Source: Torymus aiolomorphi (lineage: Eukaryota > Arthropoda > Insecta > Hymenoptera > Torymidae). From it: 64,000 nt of DNA. This document shows positions 1-14,100 of the stretch, one piece after another (positions within the stretch are counted from its first letter, which is position 1; every line of letters begins with the position of its first letter). The translations under genes were made by a program, and so were the position numbers. The DNA is taken from positions 2,329,001 to 2,393,000 of the forward strand of contig CM070875.1 in assembly GCA_036365515.1 (NCBI GenBank). Direction: 5' to 3'. Below the pieces are notes generated by a model that was given only the letters and a program-made list of their open reading frames with translations, was not told where the DNA came from and did not search any database.

Positions 1-1914
1 TCTGACCGCCGCTGAAACATGACAAAACTCACTTATTTTTACACACGCTCTCTATGTTTGTCTCACACGCTCACTTTTCTCCCCGACCAACACCCCTCAA
101 CAAAGCAAGTAAACGCAGCTGCGACTTTTGTATATCTAATAAAATGTTGATCGCAAAGTATTAAACGCATATACGCACACACATACACACGCACACGCAC
201 ATACACGTACATACAGGTACATGCAGGTATACATATACACACTTTTACAGACCCTTGATGTATAGTTTTTCGCCTTACAACAGACTCATAAATAATTCAT
301 TTCTTACACACCATAGGCACTATAGCGACACTTTGTACAACGATTATACTATCACATTCCGTATGTTAACGGATCCCGAAAGCACGTAGCTTTTATTTGG
401 TTTGCGCTGCTAATTGGGAGTATTATCACACACATACACACAATACACAGAACACACATATATACATGTACACTAGCACACTACGTCTAATTCTTGGCCA
501 CGAGTTTTGTTCTTTCTTGGAGTAATTAATAATGCAGCAGCAGAATTAGCAGCAATGATTGATAATAATACGAGTTTACACTTGGCAGAGCCGCATGAGA
601 CAAGAACGCACGCGCGCTGTGCCTCTTTTGCGAGGATGAACACTAATATATCAGTTGTCAGAGTTGTGGACGGAGTTTTGTTGATTAGATTCGTGCATAG
701 CGCATTGTTCGCCAACTAGCTGCTGCGTGTAATGTGCACTCGTGCGCAGATAATGTAGAGCCGTTATATTATTATTGTTATTATTATAAACATTTTTTTA
801 TACGCGATCATGACGATGCATCATACACACGTTCTTTCCCGTTTTTTCTCTAGTACACACACACACACACACACATACGAGTTTATTCGCTTTTTTACTT
901 TTTTATGTTTTTTTATACTTTACTTGTTTTTTCCGAACTGTACAGTGTTTTGTTTTTGTCCACGTACAAATTGAGGTAGTTGAAGAATTAGTAGTTTCTA
1001 TTGGTTCTTTAAGTCATTGATTATTTTTAAGTAGACCGATGTAAATGAAAGAAAAAAAAAAGATAATGAATAAAACGTAGTAAAAAAGACAACAAAGAGA
1101 AGAGTTGAGTTTTTTTATTTATAAAAAGATTCATTAATAATTTGCATTAATTAAGATGAGTTTAATAAGCTGTGCTTGTAGTGCAAATAAATTTATTGAT
1201 ACGTGTATGTATATCTGTTGACTCATCATTAAAAAAAACAGTAGCGGTGACAGACGCGAGCCTCTTACGCGGCTTCCAAACGAATTACTTTTTACTGTTA
1301 TGCGCCAGTCATATAATGATAACAACGTAATTGAGTTTTATCTTTGAAAAAATAATCGAAGCAAAATTTTGACAGCTTTCAATTTTAAATACATTACACA
1401 TCGGTCGAGTATTTCTTTATGAAAAAAAAAGAAAGTATTCACTTTTCCATTCTCTATCCTCTATATCTTCCTCCTCTCACAGTCTCTATCCTAATACAAT
1501 TATACAAAGAAACAATCTTAACAGATAATTACTCTCTAATCTTCCGATAGCTCTCCCCATTCTCCTCGCGCACATTACTCCCGAGATAAATCTGTTCCGC
1601 CACCACCACCACGACTTATACCTCCGAATCCGGCAATCTGCATCTCGACTGCCAAGAGGCTCGCTCTGCTCTCTGTCTCTCGCTGCGCGCAGTCGTTAGT
1701 TTTTGATTTTTCTTTGGGATGGTAACACACACGAGCAGACGTCGCGAGCCCAACAACCTCGTCGCACTAATGCCAGCGAGACGCGCAGTCGACGAGGCGA
1801 ACGGGCTAGCATCTAGCTGCCAGCAGCAGCCGCAGCAGCGAACTAACGTTACCGAAACGGCATTTTTTTCTCTCTTTTTCCGTGACTACCACGACGCGTG
1901 TGGTGGTACGACAG
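1..1914. other. No recognised coding exon (left edge; intron or upstream-gene 3' end)
   Basis: The stretch is AT-rich with short CA repeats (about 170-230 and 850-875) and a TAATAA-rich patch. An AATAAA at 1069-1074 could be the poly(A) signal of a + strand gene to the left, but nothing else supports that. From about 1540 the sequence becomes GC- and pyrimidine-rich and runs into the acceptor of the first recognised exon. The RING/B-box exons expected for the gene that follows are not here. Confidence 0.5.
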
Positions 1915-2156
1915 GTCCAGGCGCAGAGGAAGGCAGCTGCGACACCGCCAGCGGTAGGCCGCCAGGTCACCGAGGACGACGAGATCTCGCGCATCAAGAA
2001 GCAGAACAAGAACGCCGCCCAGGTGCCGGCGGCAGCGGTAGCAGCAGCCGCGGCAGTGTCGCCAGTCCCGGAGACTGTCGAGGAAAGACAGCCACAGTCG
2101 GTGCACGCGAGAGACGAGCAGATCGAGGAGACAGCTAGGAAAACACCGATCTCCAG
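1915..2156 (+). CDS. tn: tn-like exon A: linker exon shared by the isoforms
   Basis: The acceptor is a T-rich tract ending in CGACAG at 1914. The donor is CAG|GTAATT after 2156. The frame is open for 80 codons plus two bases (phase 2 out). The peptide starts VQAQRKAAATPPAVGRQ and continues with EDDEISRIKKQNK, then Ala/Val/Pro-rich and Glu/Gln-rich stretches. It is probably a disordered linker between the N-terminal RING region and the propeller. The phase-2 exit fits two different downstream acceptors (2932 and 6915), and directly 11345, which is the basis for proposing alternative 3' branches. The exact start could be a few codons upstream, since the frame is open back to about 1882. Confidence 0.7.
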
Positions 2157-5100
2157 GTAATTTTGCGCCTTTTTTTGTAAGGTCGATAAGATTAACACTA
2201 TGTTAACGATTGGCGAGTGAAGCCATTTTTTAAAAAATATGTTACTGTTGTAAAACATACAAAATTAATAGTCGACTCAGTGAAAGGAATAGATAAGAGT
2301 TATACAATGCAGTCTTTAAAAGTCTCTATCTGGTGGGTGTATTTGAAAGCGGTCAAAGTTATACCATAACAGTCTAGTAGATTAGCCTTGACCTATAAAA
2401 AAAGAAAAAATAAACATTAAAAAGTAGTTGTATACTTTAAAAAATGTTTTATAATAGAAAATGAGTAATATCAAGAACATTTGTGCTTCCTACGTGCACG
2501 TATATATTTTCAGAATTTTAATATGCCTCCATGTATTACATTACATGATACAAATATAATGTTGAAAGCCAATGAACACCTCACGGGGTTCGAAAGTTCA
2601 AATGAGCGTAAGCGAAAGATACCGTTTCTTAAAAAAAGTTAAAGTGCCAAAAATAACAACTGGATGGCACATAACATTAAGAAATTGGTCTCTGTAAGGT
2701 TATAAATCAAACTTACTATAAAGTACACATATAAGTTACAAAATCACCGATAGGCGGCGCATCGTAAAAACCGCCAATCCATTCCAAAATTAATCTTCGC
2801 AAGGTTATATAAGTAATACCGTACCATGAACCAACAAAACATGGAAAAAGTAGTATCTTTCGCATACGCCACCATTCCAAAATGCACATCAACATCAGCA
2901 TCCAGCTCCAATGTATGGTTTGCTTTTGCAGCCGGCGAACATCGACGGACGTGCATGCGCCGGGCGGTCGTAGCGCCTCTTCGGAGTCGAGCACGAGCTC
3001 GGAGAGTTCGACGGGCTCGGGTATACGCAGCACCGGCGCCACATTCACCACCGAGGAGGTGAAGCAGAAGTACCTTTCGCGCGCCCCGCAGACCAACACC
3101 ACCAACACGACGACCGGCTCGCACGCGACAAGCCGCGATTTGCCAGTCACCACAGCCCCATCGCCAAGGCCCTTTCAGAGCCGTTTTTTAGGCGCAGGTA
3201 ACATTTTCTTAATGTTTGCGGTTGGGTTTGCAGTGCAGTTATCCTCGGTTTACATATGCATGAACAGAAGAATTTTATAAGAATCTTCCTTTATTCAATT
3301 TGTTTTTTAATACAAATTATAATCAGATTAATTCCAATTATCCATAATTGAATTTTTTATTTATTACGTATTGCAAACATGAGTAATAATTATAACGTAA
3401 CATCGAGTCATTAGTATGAGTATATACCCAAGTTTTCCTAACGGCATGTGAGTGATTTGATCAAATATATGATATCTGTATTTTGGAATATATTTTGTTA
3501 AATAATAGAAAATCTTGCAGCTTACGAGTTGTAGGATTTAGTAGGTCAAGAGTATACAATGCACTCGAGGCTAGCGTTAAATAATTTCAATGAATCAATG
3601 AATTTCAAACACTTTTATCGAAAGCAGTATATCTAGCGCATACAATATGTAACGGAGAAGCGGAAAAGCAAATTTTTCCGCAAATCACTCACATACCGTA
3701 CAGCAGGAAGCCTTAAAAAGCGCGCGCGCGGCACAGATCTCTCACGTCGAGAATAACAAAAACCCTCCGAGCGTCGAGAGTGAGAACACAAAAGCCACAT
3801 CTCTGACTTTCTGCCGGCCAGGTAATCGCGCGGCGCCTCCGCCCCCACAACCTTCACCCACACCCGCCAGTCGCGGCGTCGAGGAGCCTGTTAAAACCAA
3901 CAGCACCAACAGCACCAGCAAGAAGAACGAGGAGGAGGACGAGGACGAGACGAGCAGCTCCTCGGAGGAGACCGAATCCGAAACGGAGGAGGAATCTGAG
4001 CCAGAGACGCGCACCACCGCCACCTCCCAGAATAACATGGCGCCACAGCTGACGAGCCAGCAGCGCAGTGAATCCGCGATGGCACGCACCGACATCGGGC
4101 CATTGCTAGCCCGCAGCGCCGAGGCCCGACGGGGCAGCAAAGAGGAGTCGCCCACCACGAGGCAAGGATCACCGCCGATGTCGCCCACGAGCGACGCGGA
4201 GACAGCGCCGACGTTGTCGGGCGCCGCGGTCGACGACGCGCTTGCGTGCCGCGATAACGTCACTAACCACCTGCGCGAGTCGAACGCCGCCAAGTCGTCC
4301 AAGGCGAAGAACTTTCGCAAGGCCGCCGGGCGCATCTGCGTCGGTGTGCTCCAGCAGCTATTCGACTGACAGAGGCCCAGCTGTCTTTGCTGAGTTCTTT
4401 TTCCTTGAGCTTTTAACCGTTTTTTTTTTCTGAGTGTCTTGCTTTGAGAAGTGCCACGTGACTTTTTATAGTGCAATGTTTAGGAAATGGAAAAGTCGCG
4501 TGGTCGATGGTTTATAGCATAGCTTCGAGAGTGAAGTGTGTGGAAAGTAGCTCAAAAAGACGAACTTATTAACTGTGTGATCATTTTGAGTTTGGAGAAA
4601 TATGCACCTTTTCTCCAGACTGTAGCGTAATTTTTTAGCGTAAATTTTTTAAATGCATGCTATGCTGCGGCTATTTTGTGAGAGAGATGTTCGGAAAATG
4701 AGGAGAAGAAAAAAGAATTTTGCAGCCATTATTTTTTAATACTGCGACCGCGATTAGAGGCAAAATTTTTAACAATGGGGACTAACGGGGAACTGCCAAA
4801 ATGTGTGATTAGTCGAATTTATAGATTTGGAAAACTCTCATTCCTACATGTATAGCTTTTTACTAAAAACTATTGATTAATTAACAATAATTATAATCGA
4901 ATTTTAGATGGTCTTTGTGGCGACGTTTCTAAAGCGACGTTTATCTAATTGTGTACTGTTAAAGACAGATGATAGTATATAACAAGTTTTCACGCATGTT
5001 TCTACGTACGTGCAAGTGGCAATAGTATTATTTTATGAATTGAATTGTTGCATTTACGGCTACACCGATTATAATTATTGTTTTGACACTAAAGCTTTTA

Positions 5101-8100
5101 ATGGATAATCTATAAAGCACTTTACGAAAGTTATTGTTAACCAAATTTGCGCATCATTTATTTTTTCGACGCAATTAACGCGAGGTCTTTTTTTATGTAG
5201 TACAAATTTGTTATTGTTGTTCCTTACAATTGGAAAAGATATTTATTCAGTATTAGAGATATTTACTAAAAATCTAATGGGCTGGTCCTAAAATTAAAAA
5301 TCTACGCTTCGACTATTATTTTCGCAAAAAAAAAAATAAAAGTAAATAAATCGTTACATATCTTTAAGGATACTGTGCAGTAACATTTTTCGCCATGAAA
5401 GTGATTAATATAGTGATAGTTGCTATATAACTGTTGACATCGTTTCGCAAAGTATATATTTTTTTAAATAATCCGAAATTGGAAAAGTTGTTTGATGTCG
5501 AAAATTTATTTATGTACAAAAATTATCATTTAATTTTATTGCATAATAAATATTTTAACTAAAAGAAATGTTTTTTTTTTATTTCGCCTTTGCCAACCAT
5601 GACTAGATTATAAATGTAAGATTTTCGGCCGACAAGAAAAATATTACTGTATAAGTATCCTTATAGATAGTAACAGTTAACATAAAGAAGCGATAAAGTA
5701 TATAATGTAATTGTTAGATACAATAAGATAACGAAATCTTGTTGTGCTATCTAAATTTCAATAGAATAATTGATATAATTTTTACTTTCGCTAAAGAAAA
5801 AATATGTGCTATTCATGTTCATTAAAGTATCAAAGTGAAACTATAAAGAGTCATTGCGAATAGCACTAGATAAATAGTATATTTTATGCATTAACCAGTA
5901 CAAAAGTACGTGCACTTGAGCTGTTATTAATTCATTGTTTTAGTATATTATCGTCCGTTAAATGTCTAAAGGAATTATTTATTTTTTAGCAAATGAAACA
6001 TTCCAACATTAGGACAAGAATTATAGTTTAAATATATGAAAACCATTTATAAATCACATTGATAAATATTATTGAGTAATATATTGTGATAAATGTGGAA
6101 AAAAATGTTTAAAACTGTGAAAATTGTATAATTTATGTACTGCAATGTAAAAGAAAACGTGAAAAGTTATAAATAAATGTGTAACTTACACTATTGTGAT
6201 ACAAATTTTCAACTTTTTCAAAAACATTTATATTTTTTAATGTATTTTTTGCACTTTTTGTTTTCAAATTTTAAGCACATTTTAATTTATCTTATTATTT
6301 ATAGTAGCAAATTTAATGTTGTTTACTTTTAGATGTGAAATTATTTTAGTTCAGTTTTAAACATTTTTCTTATTTTCAAACCTTTTATCAGTTTAGTGAA
6401 CATCTTTCTTATTAAGCCTATTTTTCAAATTTTTCTTTTTCTAAATTTACAAGAAAAATACTAAAAGCAAAAATACAACAACGTGTTAACATGATATTGA
6501 CGAAAATTGCATAGCATTAAATAAACTTATAAAGGAAGAACGTCATTTAAATTCATTTAAAATTTTGTTGTTGTGTGTGAAAAACTTGTTTATTTTACAT
6601 ATCCTACTGTATTTTATTTTAATTTAACTGTTCTTTTTTTAAAGAAAAATTTCTCCTTGATTTTTAGACACTTTTAATTTTTATTGATAGAGCATTTTGA
6701 AAATAATAGACGTTCGCCCTTTTTCCCAAAATTTTCTCAAAATTGGCAAGTTGCACGCCAAAAAATTGATTCGTCCACTGTACACTCAGGTCACAAAGAC
6801 CAAAACTCACGCGAAACGCGCTCACAGCGCAAGCAGGCAGACGATCTCACGCGAAGGCAAACAAATAGCAGGTCAGTGACGCAGTCTCTTCTTCTTATCT
6901 GTTTCTCTGCACAGGTACGGGACACCAAGGGTCAGCCCCGCGCAGTCCGTGACGTCACCGACAGCCACGTCGACGCCCGGTGGCTACACCAGCAGGTTCG
7001 TAACTAACGATCACGACATTCACGATCTCTTCGGTTCTAATTCCAGTAATCCCCTGGCTGATGCTCGTTCTAGGGCGTTAAACGGTCTTGACAAAGACCA
7101 CGACGGCGACGGCGACGATGACGTTCATGATCACGACGATGCCGAGTCGTCGTCGTCGGCGGGCAGAACCGCGGACGTTAGCGCCGCCGCCGTTAGTAGT
7201 AGCTCTTCCTCGTCCTCCGCGTCTTCGTCGTCAGCGACGGGCGACGTTGACGGACAGCGGCAGCCTCTCGTCCTCGTTGTCGTGAGCGACGTAGAGGACT
7301 GCAACGCCGACAGCCGCAACCGCGCGCGCCAAAGCACCAACGACACGTCGTTAGCGGGGGATCGCAACAACGCTGCTGCTGATGATGATGATGACGAATT
7401 CACGATGACGATAAGCCCGACGAACGATAATCGCGATAAGGATAGAAGTAGAAGCCCGATTAAGATATTCGTCGAGGGCAAACAGTGGACGTCGCTGGAG
7501 GACAATGATAACAACAATAACGACGCGACGACGAAGAACAACGACGACAACGACAACGACGACCGCGAGGGATCGGCCGGAGATAACGACAGCTACTCGA
7601 AGACAGAGGAGTCCGAGAGCAGCAGCGACGCCGAGCGCGAAGACGCGACGTCGACGATCCCCCGCGACGATGAGAGATTTGAGACTGAGAATGATAAAAA
7701 TAACTCATACATTCGCAATAATATGAGCGAGATCCTGAAAAACGAGAAGAACCATGATGAGGATGCTGAGACTAAAGATGGAGAGGATGTTGTGATTAAG
7801 CAGAATGGTCATGTGAGCACAGAGGAAGAAAGTATGACTGAGTCAGAGGAGGAATCCGATAAGGAGGGAGTAAAAACAATAAAAAAGGAGAAAGAAGGGA
7901 GCGCGACGTCGGAATCAGAGTCGGAAGAGGAAGATGATTACGAAACCGGTACAAAGACAGAACAAGTAGCTGACGAATATTCCAAAAACTTGATTTGTGA
8001 CACTAATGTTCCTATGAAGAATGAGTCGCTCGAGGATGAGCAGAATGTCTTCGACGGCAACAGCTGGGTAGCTACCAACGATCCCAAAGGCAACGAGATC

Positions 8101-11100
8101 AATAACAACCAGACCGATGGGCCTACCTCAAAAGACGGCCAGTGGAGCATCGGCGATAACGGCTGGGTAGTCATCAGCGACGATGACGACGACGAGGACG
8201 ATGACGACGAGGATGAGGAGGACGAGGCGACGACGACCACCGCTAACGGCGACGAGGGTGCTTTGACGACCGAGGAAGTCACAGGCGATGGCGCGCGGCT
8301 GTCGGCGAGCAGCAGTCCGCTACGAAAACGAGAGGATAGCGCGAACGATACGAGTTTACCCATGCAAATGGTAACCACCGTCTTCTGTGTTTCCGTACTG
8401 TGTTGTAGCGTCCTAATCAATTTGTTTATGTGACTGAAATAAAAAAAAAATAAAAACGAACGTGAAGTGAGAAAGAATACAGCAACGACAAACAGCAACA
8501 GCAGCAAAACAATTGACTATTTACGAAAAAAAAAAAAAAGAGAAAAACGCTGAACTCTAATAATTATTGACGTGTAATATCTCGCTGTACAGATATATAA
8601 GTATCATACCTTTGTACGGACGATATGATATGAGGCTTCTTTCTTCGCGGCTGTAGATTCTGGCGTGATCGAGCGATAAGAGAGAAAGATTGTTTGTATT
8701 GACGTGTATAATGGGGACGAAGGAACCTCGGATTTCGAGCGGTTCATCATTGGAGCTTGATTTAAGGATTTTAACAATTTTGCGATGACGTTTTTGATAC
8801 AAAAGATGCTTTTTTTTAGATTTTGTCTTTTTAGTTGTTGGTAGGACGAATGAGAAAATATGTTTTTTAATTTTGATCCAACGAATTGGATTACTATTGG
8901 CTGCATTTTGTTTTCTTTTGAGTAATGTTTGCATTCCATGAAGAGATTATATTTTGCTGTGATAAAATGATTTGTTAACGTTTTTAGATGTAAAACCAAG
9001 TGGATAGTCTAAATTTATCAATCTTTTGTTATAAAGTTCAAAGAAAACTCGGTTTCACTGAGCCGTACTGAATAGTAGTACTAAAATCCATAACTCAAGC
9101 AACTGCAATCTTGAGTTCTCTGGGATTCGTTGTTTCCTTCCTTTCGATTGATATCTCGCTCTTGCCCGTGCGCAAAAGTCCGATGATTGTCGACGACAAA
9201 ACGAAAAAAGAATGGATTGTAGATGTTGTGCAGACTATAATAATAATAATACAAACTCGTGGCGGGTTTTGCATGTGAACGCGAAACACACGAGGATATA
9301 TGATTGGAACGTACTAATAGACGTATTTAGAATTGTTGTTAGAAACGCGATAGCTGCTCGGCCTTTTTGCATTTTGTCTTCCCTAAGATAATTGTGATAA
9401 TAAACGTTAGACCGCAATAAAACGAAACCCGCGAAAATGAATCAACGTTCCTATATACATACATCATTGGCATAAAACAATGTATACTCATTATTTTAGT
9501 ATTACAAAACGTAGACCGTTACACGAATGTCACGATGTCAACGTGTCTCATATATTATGTATGTTGGAATTGAAATTCGAATTGCAGCGAGGTTATTAAC
9601 TGAGATATGACGATTTTCGCGGATTTCTTATGACTGTCCAACAACAACCTCGCGTTCTCACAGACTGCTATTGCTCAAATATATACGTAAATATAGTCGC
9701 AATGCATAGCTTTGTAGTGGATTTTGTATGTTATATATATATAAAAATATTTAGAGGAACGCCCGCACGTCCTAAAATTAGTTTGTAGAGGCAACCCCTA
9801 ACTCGCGTAGCGAGACGCTTGATTAATACTTAATAAAAAGAGGAAAATAAACCAAAGATAAACCTAAGAGAGGAATGAGAAAAAAGTTGAGAAGAGAGCT
9901 TTTAGAGTCTTGAACGTCGTTCGTGGTTGAAACGAGGCGCTGCGCTGTCAATAGGACGATCGAAGACGCACGCGCACTTGAAACTGGAACTTCTTCGAGG
10001 TCTTATTGTCAGGGCAGCGACGACAGAAACGAACTGTTTTAAAATCATTTATGAATTATATAAGTCATTTTTTGTACTTTTTCCTAGCTTTAATACTGAG
10101 CCTGCGTCAGTTTGTTGGTGTGGTGAATAAACTGCATTTTCGTGATAAGTCGTTATTCTTTATTTACCTTTCAAAACACCGTCCTGGATTCTATCGTTCT
10201 CTTCTTTTTTTTGTCGTTACTCGCCACATAACATACCCAAACAACAACAGCAACTACAACAACAACAGCGTATGTCGCACCTCGCTTTTGTGTACTTAGA
10301 TATTCTTAAATATTGTTTCTTTTTTCTGTAATGTATATACTCCTGATTCATTTTATTTTTCATTTGTTTGTTACTTATGGTCATTTTGTAGACTAATCAC
10401 GCTAACATATAATCCATGTTCACAAAACCAAAATTGTACACCGATTACCTACCACGCGCGAGATTCAAAAATTGTATTGTATCAAAGAATCTGCTTAATC
10501 GTGCACTAACAAAAAACATATCGTCGCTTGCTACAATTAAAAAATTTTTACATCGTGTCAATGATACATTAATCGAACAAAATATCATTGAGTTCACAAT
10601 ATTCACATATGATATCATGGAATCACGTAGACATAGATAAAACTTTTCCAATATCCTCTAACCAATGTTAAGTAATACTTGTAAAATTTAAGCTTAGAAA
10701 CTAAGTCATTTTAACATTTTTATTTTAACGTTAGTACTTTCATTACTTATAATTCTAATTTTATTTTACATAAAGTTTATTTACAAAATGATAAAATAAT
10801 ATTTCCTTTTTCAATCATAATTCAAATTTCAAACGTATTTATATTTCATTTCATTGAGACATTTATCTTTAAAGAAGCAATCTTTGCATTTTTAACTTCA
10901 GAAATTCAAATTCAATAACATCGCTAAAACAGCTGTTTCAATAATCAGATAACATCTTTTTTTCAACTCGAGCAATGAGCTCGATGCAACGATTACCTAG
11001 AAACAAAGTCATGTAAAAACTCTATAAGAGCAGAACAATCACGTTCGCCTCATTGACCAGAAAAGAAACGCAGAAAAAAAGAAACTAAATTATATATGTA

Positions 11101-14100
11101 AACCAATATAGAAAATCTAGAATAGAACTGAATGGAAGCTTCAGCAAGTATGAAAGCGAGGCTGATCGGCGTGGGACATAATCGGCGTATAATCCGCACA
11201 ACCGGCAACCCAAATCTCGACCGTGTCAACTCGATTCTCTTTCTCCTCCCATCACCCATCTCACTCACATACCTATATCACCTCCGCCGTCACGGCCGCA
11301 AATGTAACGTCGGTCAATCCTGGTCTTCTGGCCACGTTTTTCAGGTTCCTGAACAAGTCGCGCAGCCAGGCAGCAATGGGCAACCAGACCACGACCAGCC
11401 CCAGCAGCCCGACGTCCAATCCACTGACGACCAGCAGCAGCAGCGGAGCGACCTCAAGGGACCGCGATCTGCATCACCGCGCCGAACCCCCGGAACCGCT
11501 GGATCTCCAGGAGTCAGCCAGTGGAGCGGGAGCAGGGTTGACGCCAAGGTCGAGGTACGCCGCGCTGAAGGAACGTCGTCAGCGTCTGGCCCGGTCGCGC
11601 AGCAGCCACAACTTCGGGGGCGAGGAGCTGGACATCGAGGAGGATCCGCCGTCACCGACGACACAGTCGCCGAACGCTTACCTGGCGGCAAAGTACGGCG
11701 CGGGCTCGGAGCTGGCCAGGAGCCGCAGCACCCACGCCCTCAAGTCCAGGGAGCCCAGTCCAGATCGCGAGCGTCCAGGCGCCGAGAAAGACGGCGCCGC
11801 GCTCAGCTCCTGGGCTCGTTACCTCAAAAACAAGTACGGTAACCGGACGGCTAAGGACAAGGAGCCGCCATCCTCGACCTCCGCCATCCCCTCCTCGAGG
11901 TAACATCTACCTTTTCGTTGTTGTGATCAGTGTCGTCTTTATTTTTTTATTTATGTTCGCAGTAGTATGATTCAGGTATCGTGTGGCCGAAACGACATTG
12001 TGAGTTTTGGTAAATATTTGTCTTAGAGGAATTAATATAAATGTTTATTTGGCAAATTAATTGATATAAGAGGCAAAAAACATTTAAAATACGTCGGTAC
12101 ATGATTTCATATATGTATGAATAATCAACTGTCGATTAATTCATTAAATACTTATCTATTGTTTTCAGAGAAAATATAGTTGACACGAATTAAATTTAAA
12201 ATAAATTGAGTTTTTCTTTGTGTTTACCTTAATTGATATCGATGACTTCATTACTTCTTCAATAATGTCTTTTTTGTTTTTCTTTAAAACTGAAAAAATA
12301 TTTTAAACGAAAAATGGTCTGTGCTTATATTAGGCTTATTTTTTTATATACGAATTCAAGTGAAACTAAATTGCACTTAATAATTTATTTCAAGTTCTTT
12401 TTTTATTTGCACCGATGAAATTTTTAAACGCACAGTATCGTTTTGGCTGTACACCATTATTATATATTTTGACTTACACAGTTGGAAAAATGGATGAATT
12501 CTAATTCACACATTTTATCACTTTTTCAGACACTATAGATATTGATTTAAAGTAAGACACCGTTGAGGTTGCACATTATGTACTAGGTTTCTCGTAAAAT
12601 AACACTTTCTACTGTAAACTTACAAAACACAAACTACTGTTATTTATTTAAAAGAATTATATACTGTTATATATAAAGTTGAATAAAAAATGTTGCTAAG
12701 AAAAAAACGTGGAGTCACTTTCTTATCAACACAGTACTTTTGAAAAATTTTGAATAACTTCAATTAACACGGCCACTAATTTATTGATTTTTGAAATTCA
12801 TGAAGATTTTGAAGACTTTTCTAATTATTAACAATAGCTTTTAATGTTTTATAAATGAATCTTCATACACAAAAAATTAACACAACATTATTCTTATTAC
12901 TTTAACTCGGACAGATGTTACGATTTCACAATGAAAGCAGTAACAATCTAACACTTTCATCTTTTTCCAACAGTGTATTATTATTTTATTATATTTAAGT
13001 CTGTAATTTTGTAAAACTGTCTTGCCTATCTCATCTACGTTGAATGCAGCAACGCAATGCAATTAATCTCAAGCTTGTAAATAGCACTTTGAGTAAAGTT
13101 GTTTATATACTAGATAATTTATACTTACGTATGTAAAGTAAATGCGGATGTGCTCACACTAGTGTAGCTTCAATGTTAGGACTCACGGGTAAAGATAGTT
13201 ATTACTTTGACTATACAATTATTTTGAAAATTTTCTTATATACAAGTCTGACGAGACTTTATAAAAAATTTTTTGCTAAATTGAAAATAATAATACATAT
13301 GAAAAAAACAAGTATCTACATTTCATCAAAGCGTCATTAATTAGTCACACCATCATGCATCTGAATGCAAATAAACAGTTTATAAAACAGTAATATTTCG
13401 TTCTAGACGCTTGGAAGATAAAATCAATGCTGTAGCTAATTCATTGAAAGAAAACAAATATCGCGCGGGCGGGTAAGGAAGTCCCCAGTGTCACCAGTGA
13501 AATAAAAAGAATAATAATAATAATCCAAACATTTACCAATAATTATCAGCACAATACTCATCTATTCGTTAATTAACTATAGTCATTACTATCACACCAT
13601 ACGTACAATTCTCTGCACACTGCCAATAAAACCAATTGTAAAAAACCTATTGATATTTCGTTTCTAGACGATTGGGAGATAAAATGAACGCCGTATCTAA
13701 TTCGTTGAACGATAACAAGTATCGCGTGGGGTAAGAAACTCGCCAGTGTATTCCTCCTGACTTTGAAGAATTGAGAATTCGAGCTTTTACCATGTTTAAC
13801 CAACTTTACTTTTTTTGACCGCTTTCGATTTTGTTTTCATACTGAAGCCTTAAAAACAAAAAACAAAAAATAAACCCAAAAAAATACCACACACATATCT
13901 ATCTATATGAACTGCCCTTAAACGATGAGTCTCGATTTTGAGAGAAAAGATTTACCTGTGAGTTTTGGTGGAACAGAAATTGTCACAAATGATTAATCAA
14001 CGTGTTGAGTGTTTACGGATTTTTTTTTCGTAGAAATCTAGCATACATTTTATAGTGTTCTTGAAACGACGGGACCGTAGTGTATTTCAAAGGACGAACT

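Noticed and set aside
1719..2138. ATG-started frame of 139 codons overlapping exon A
   Set aside because: It runs in a different frame from exon A, whose frame has splice sites on both sides and a family-like peptide. The ATG frame has no recognisable domain.
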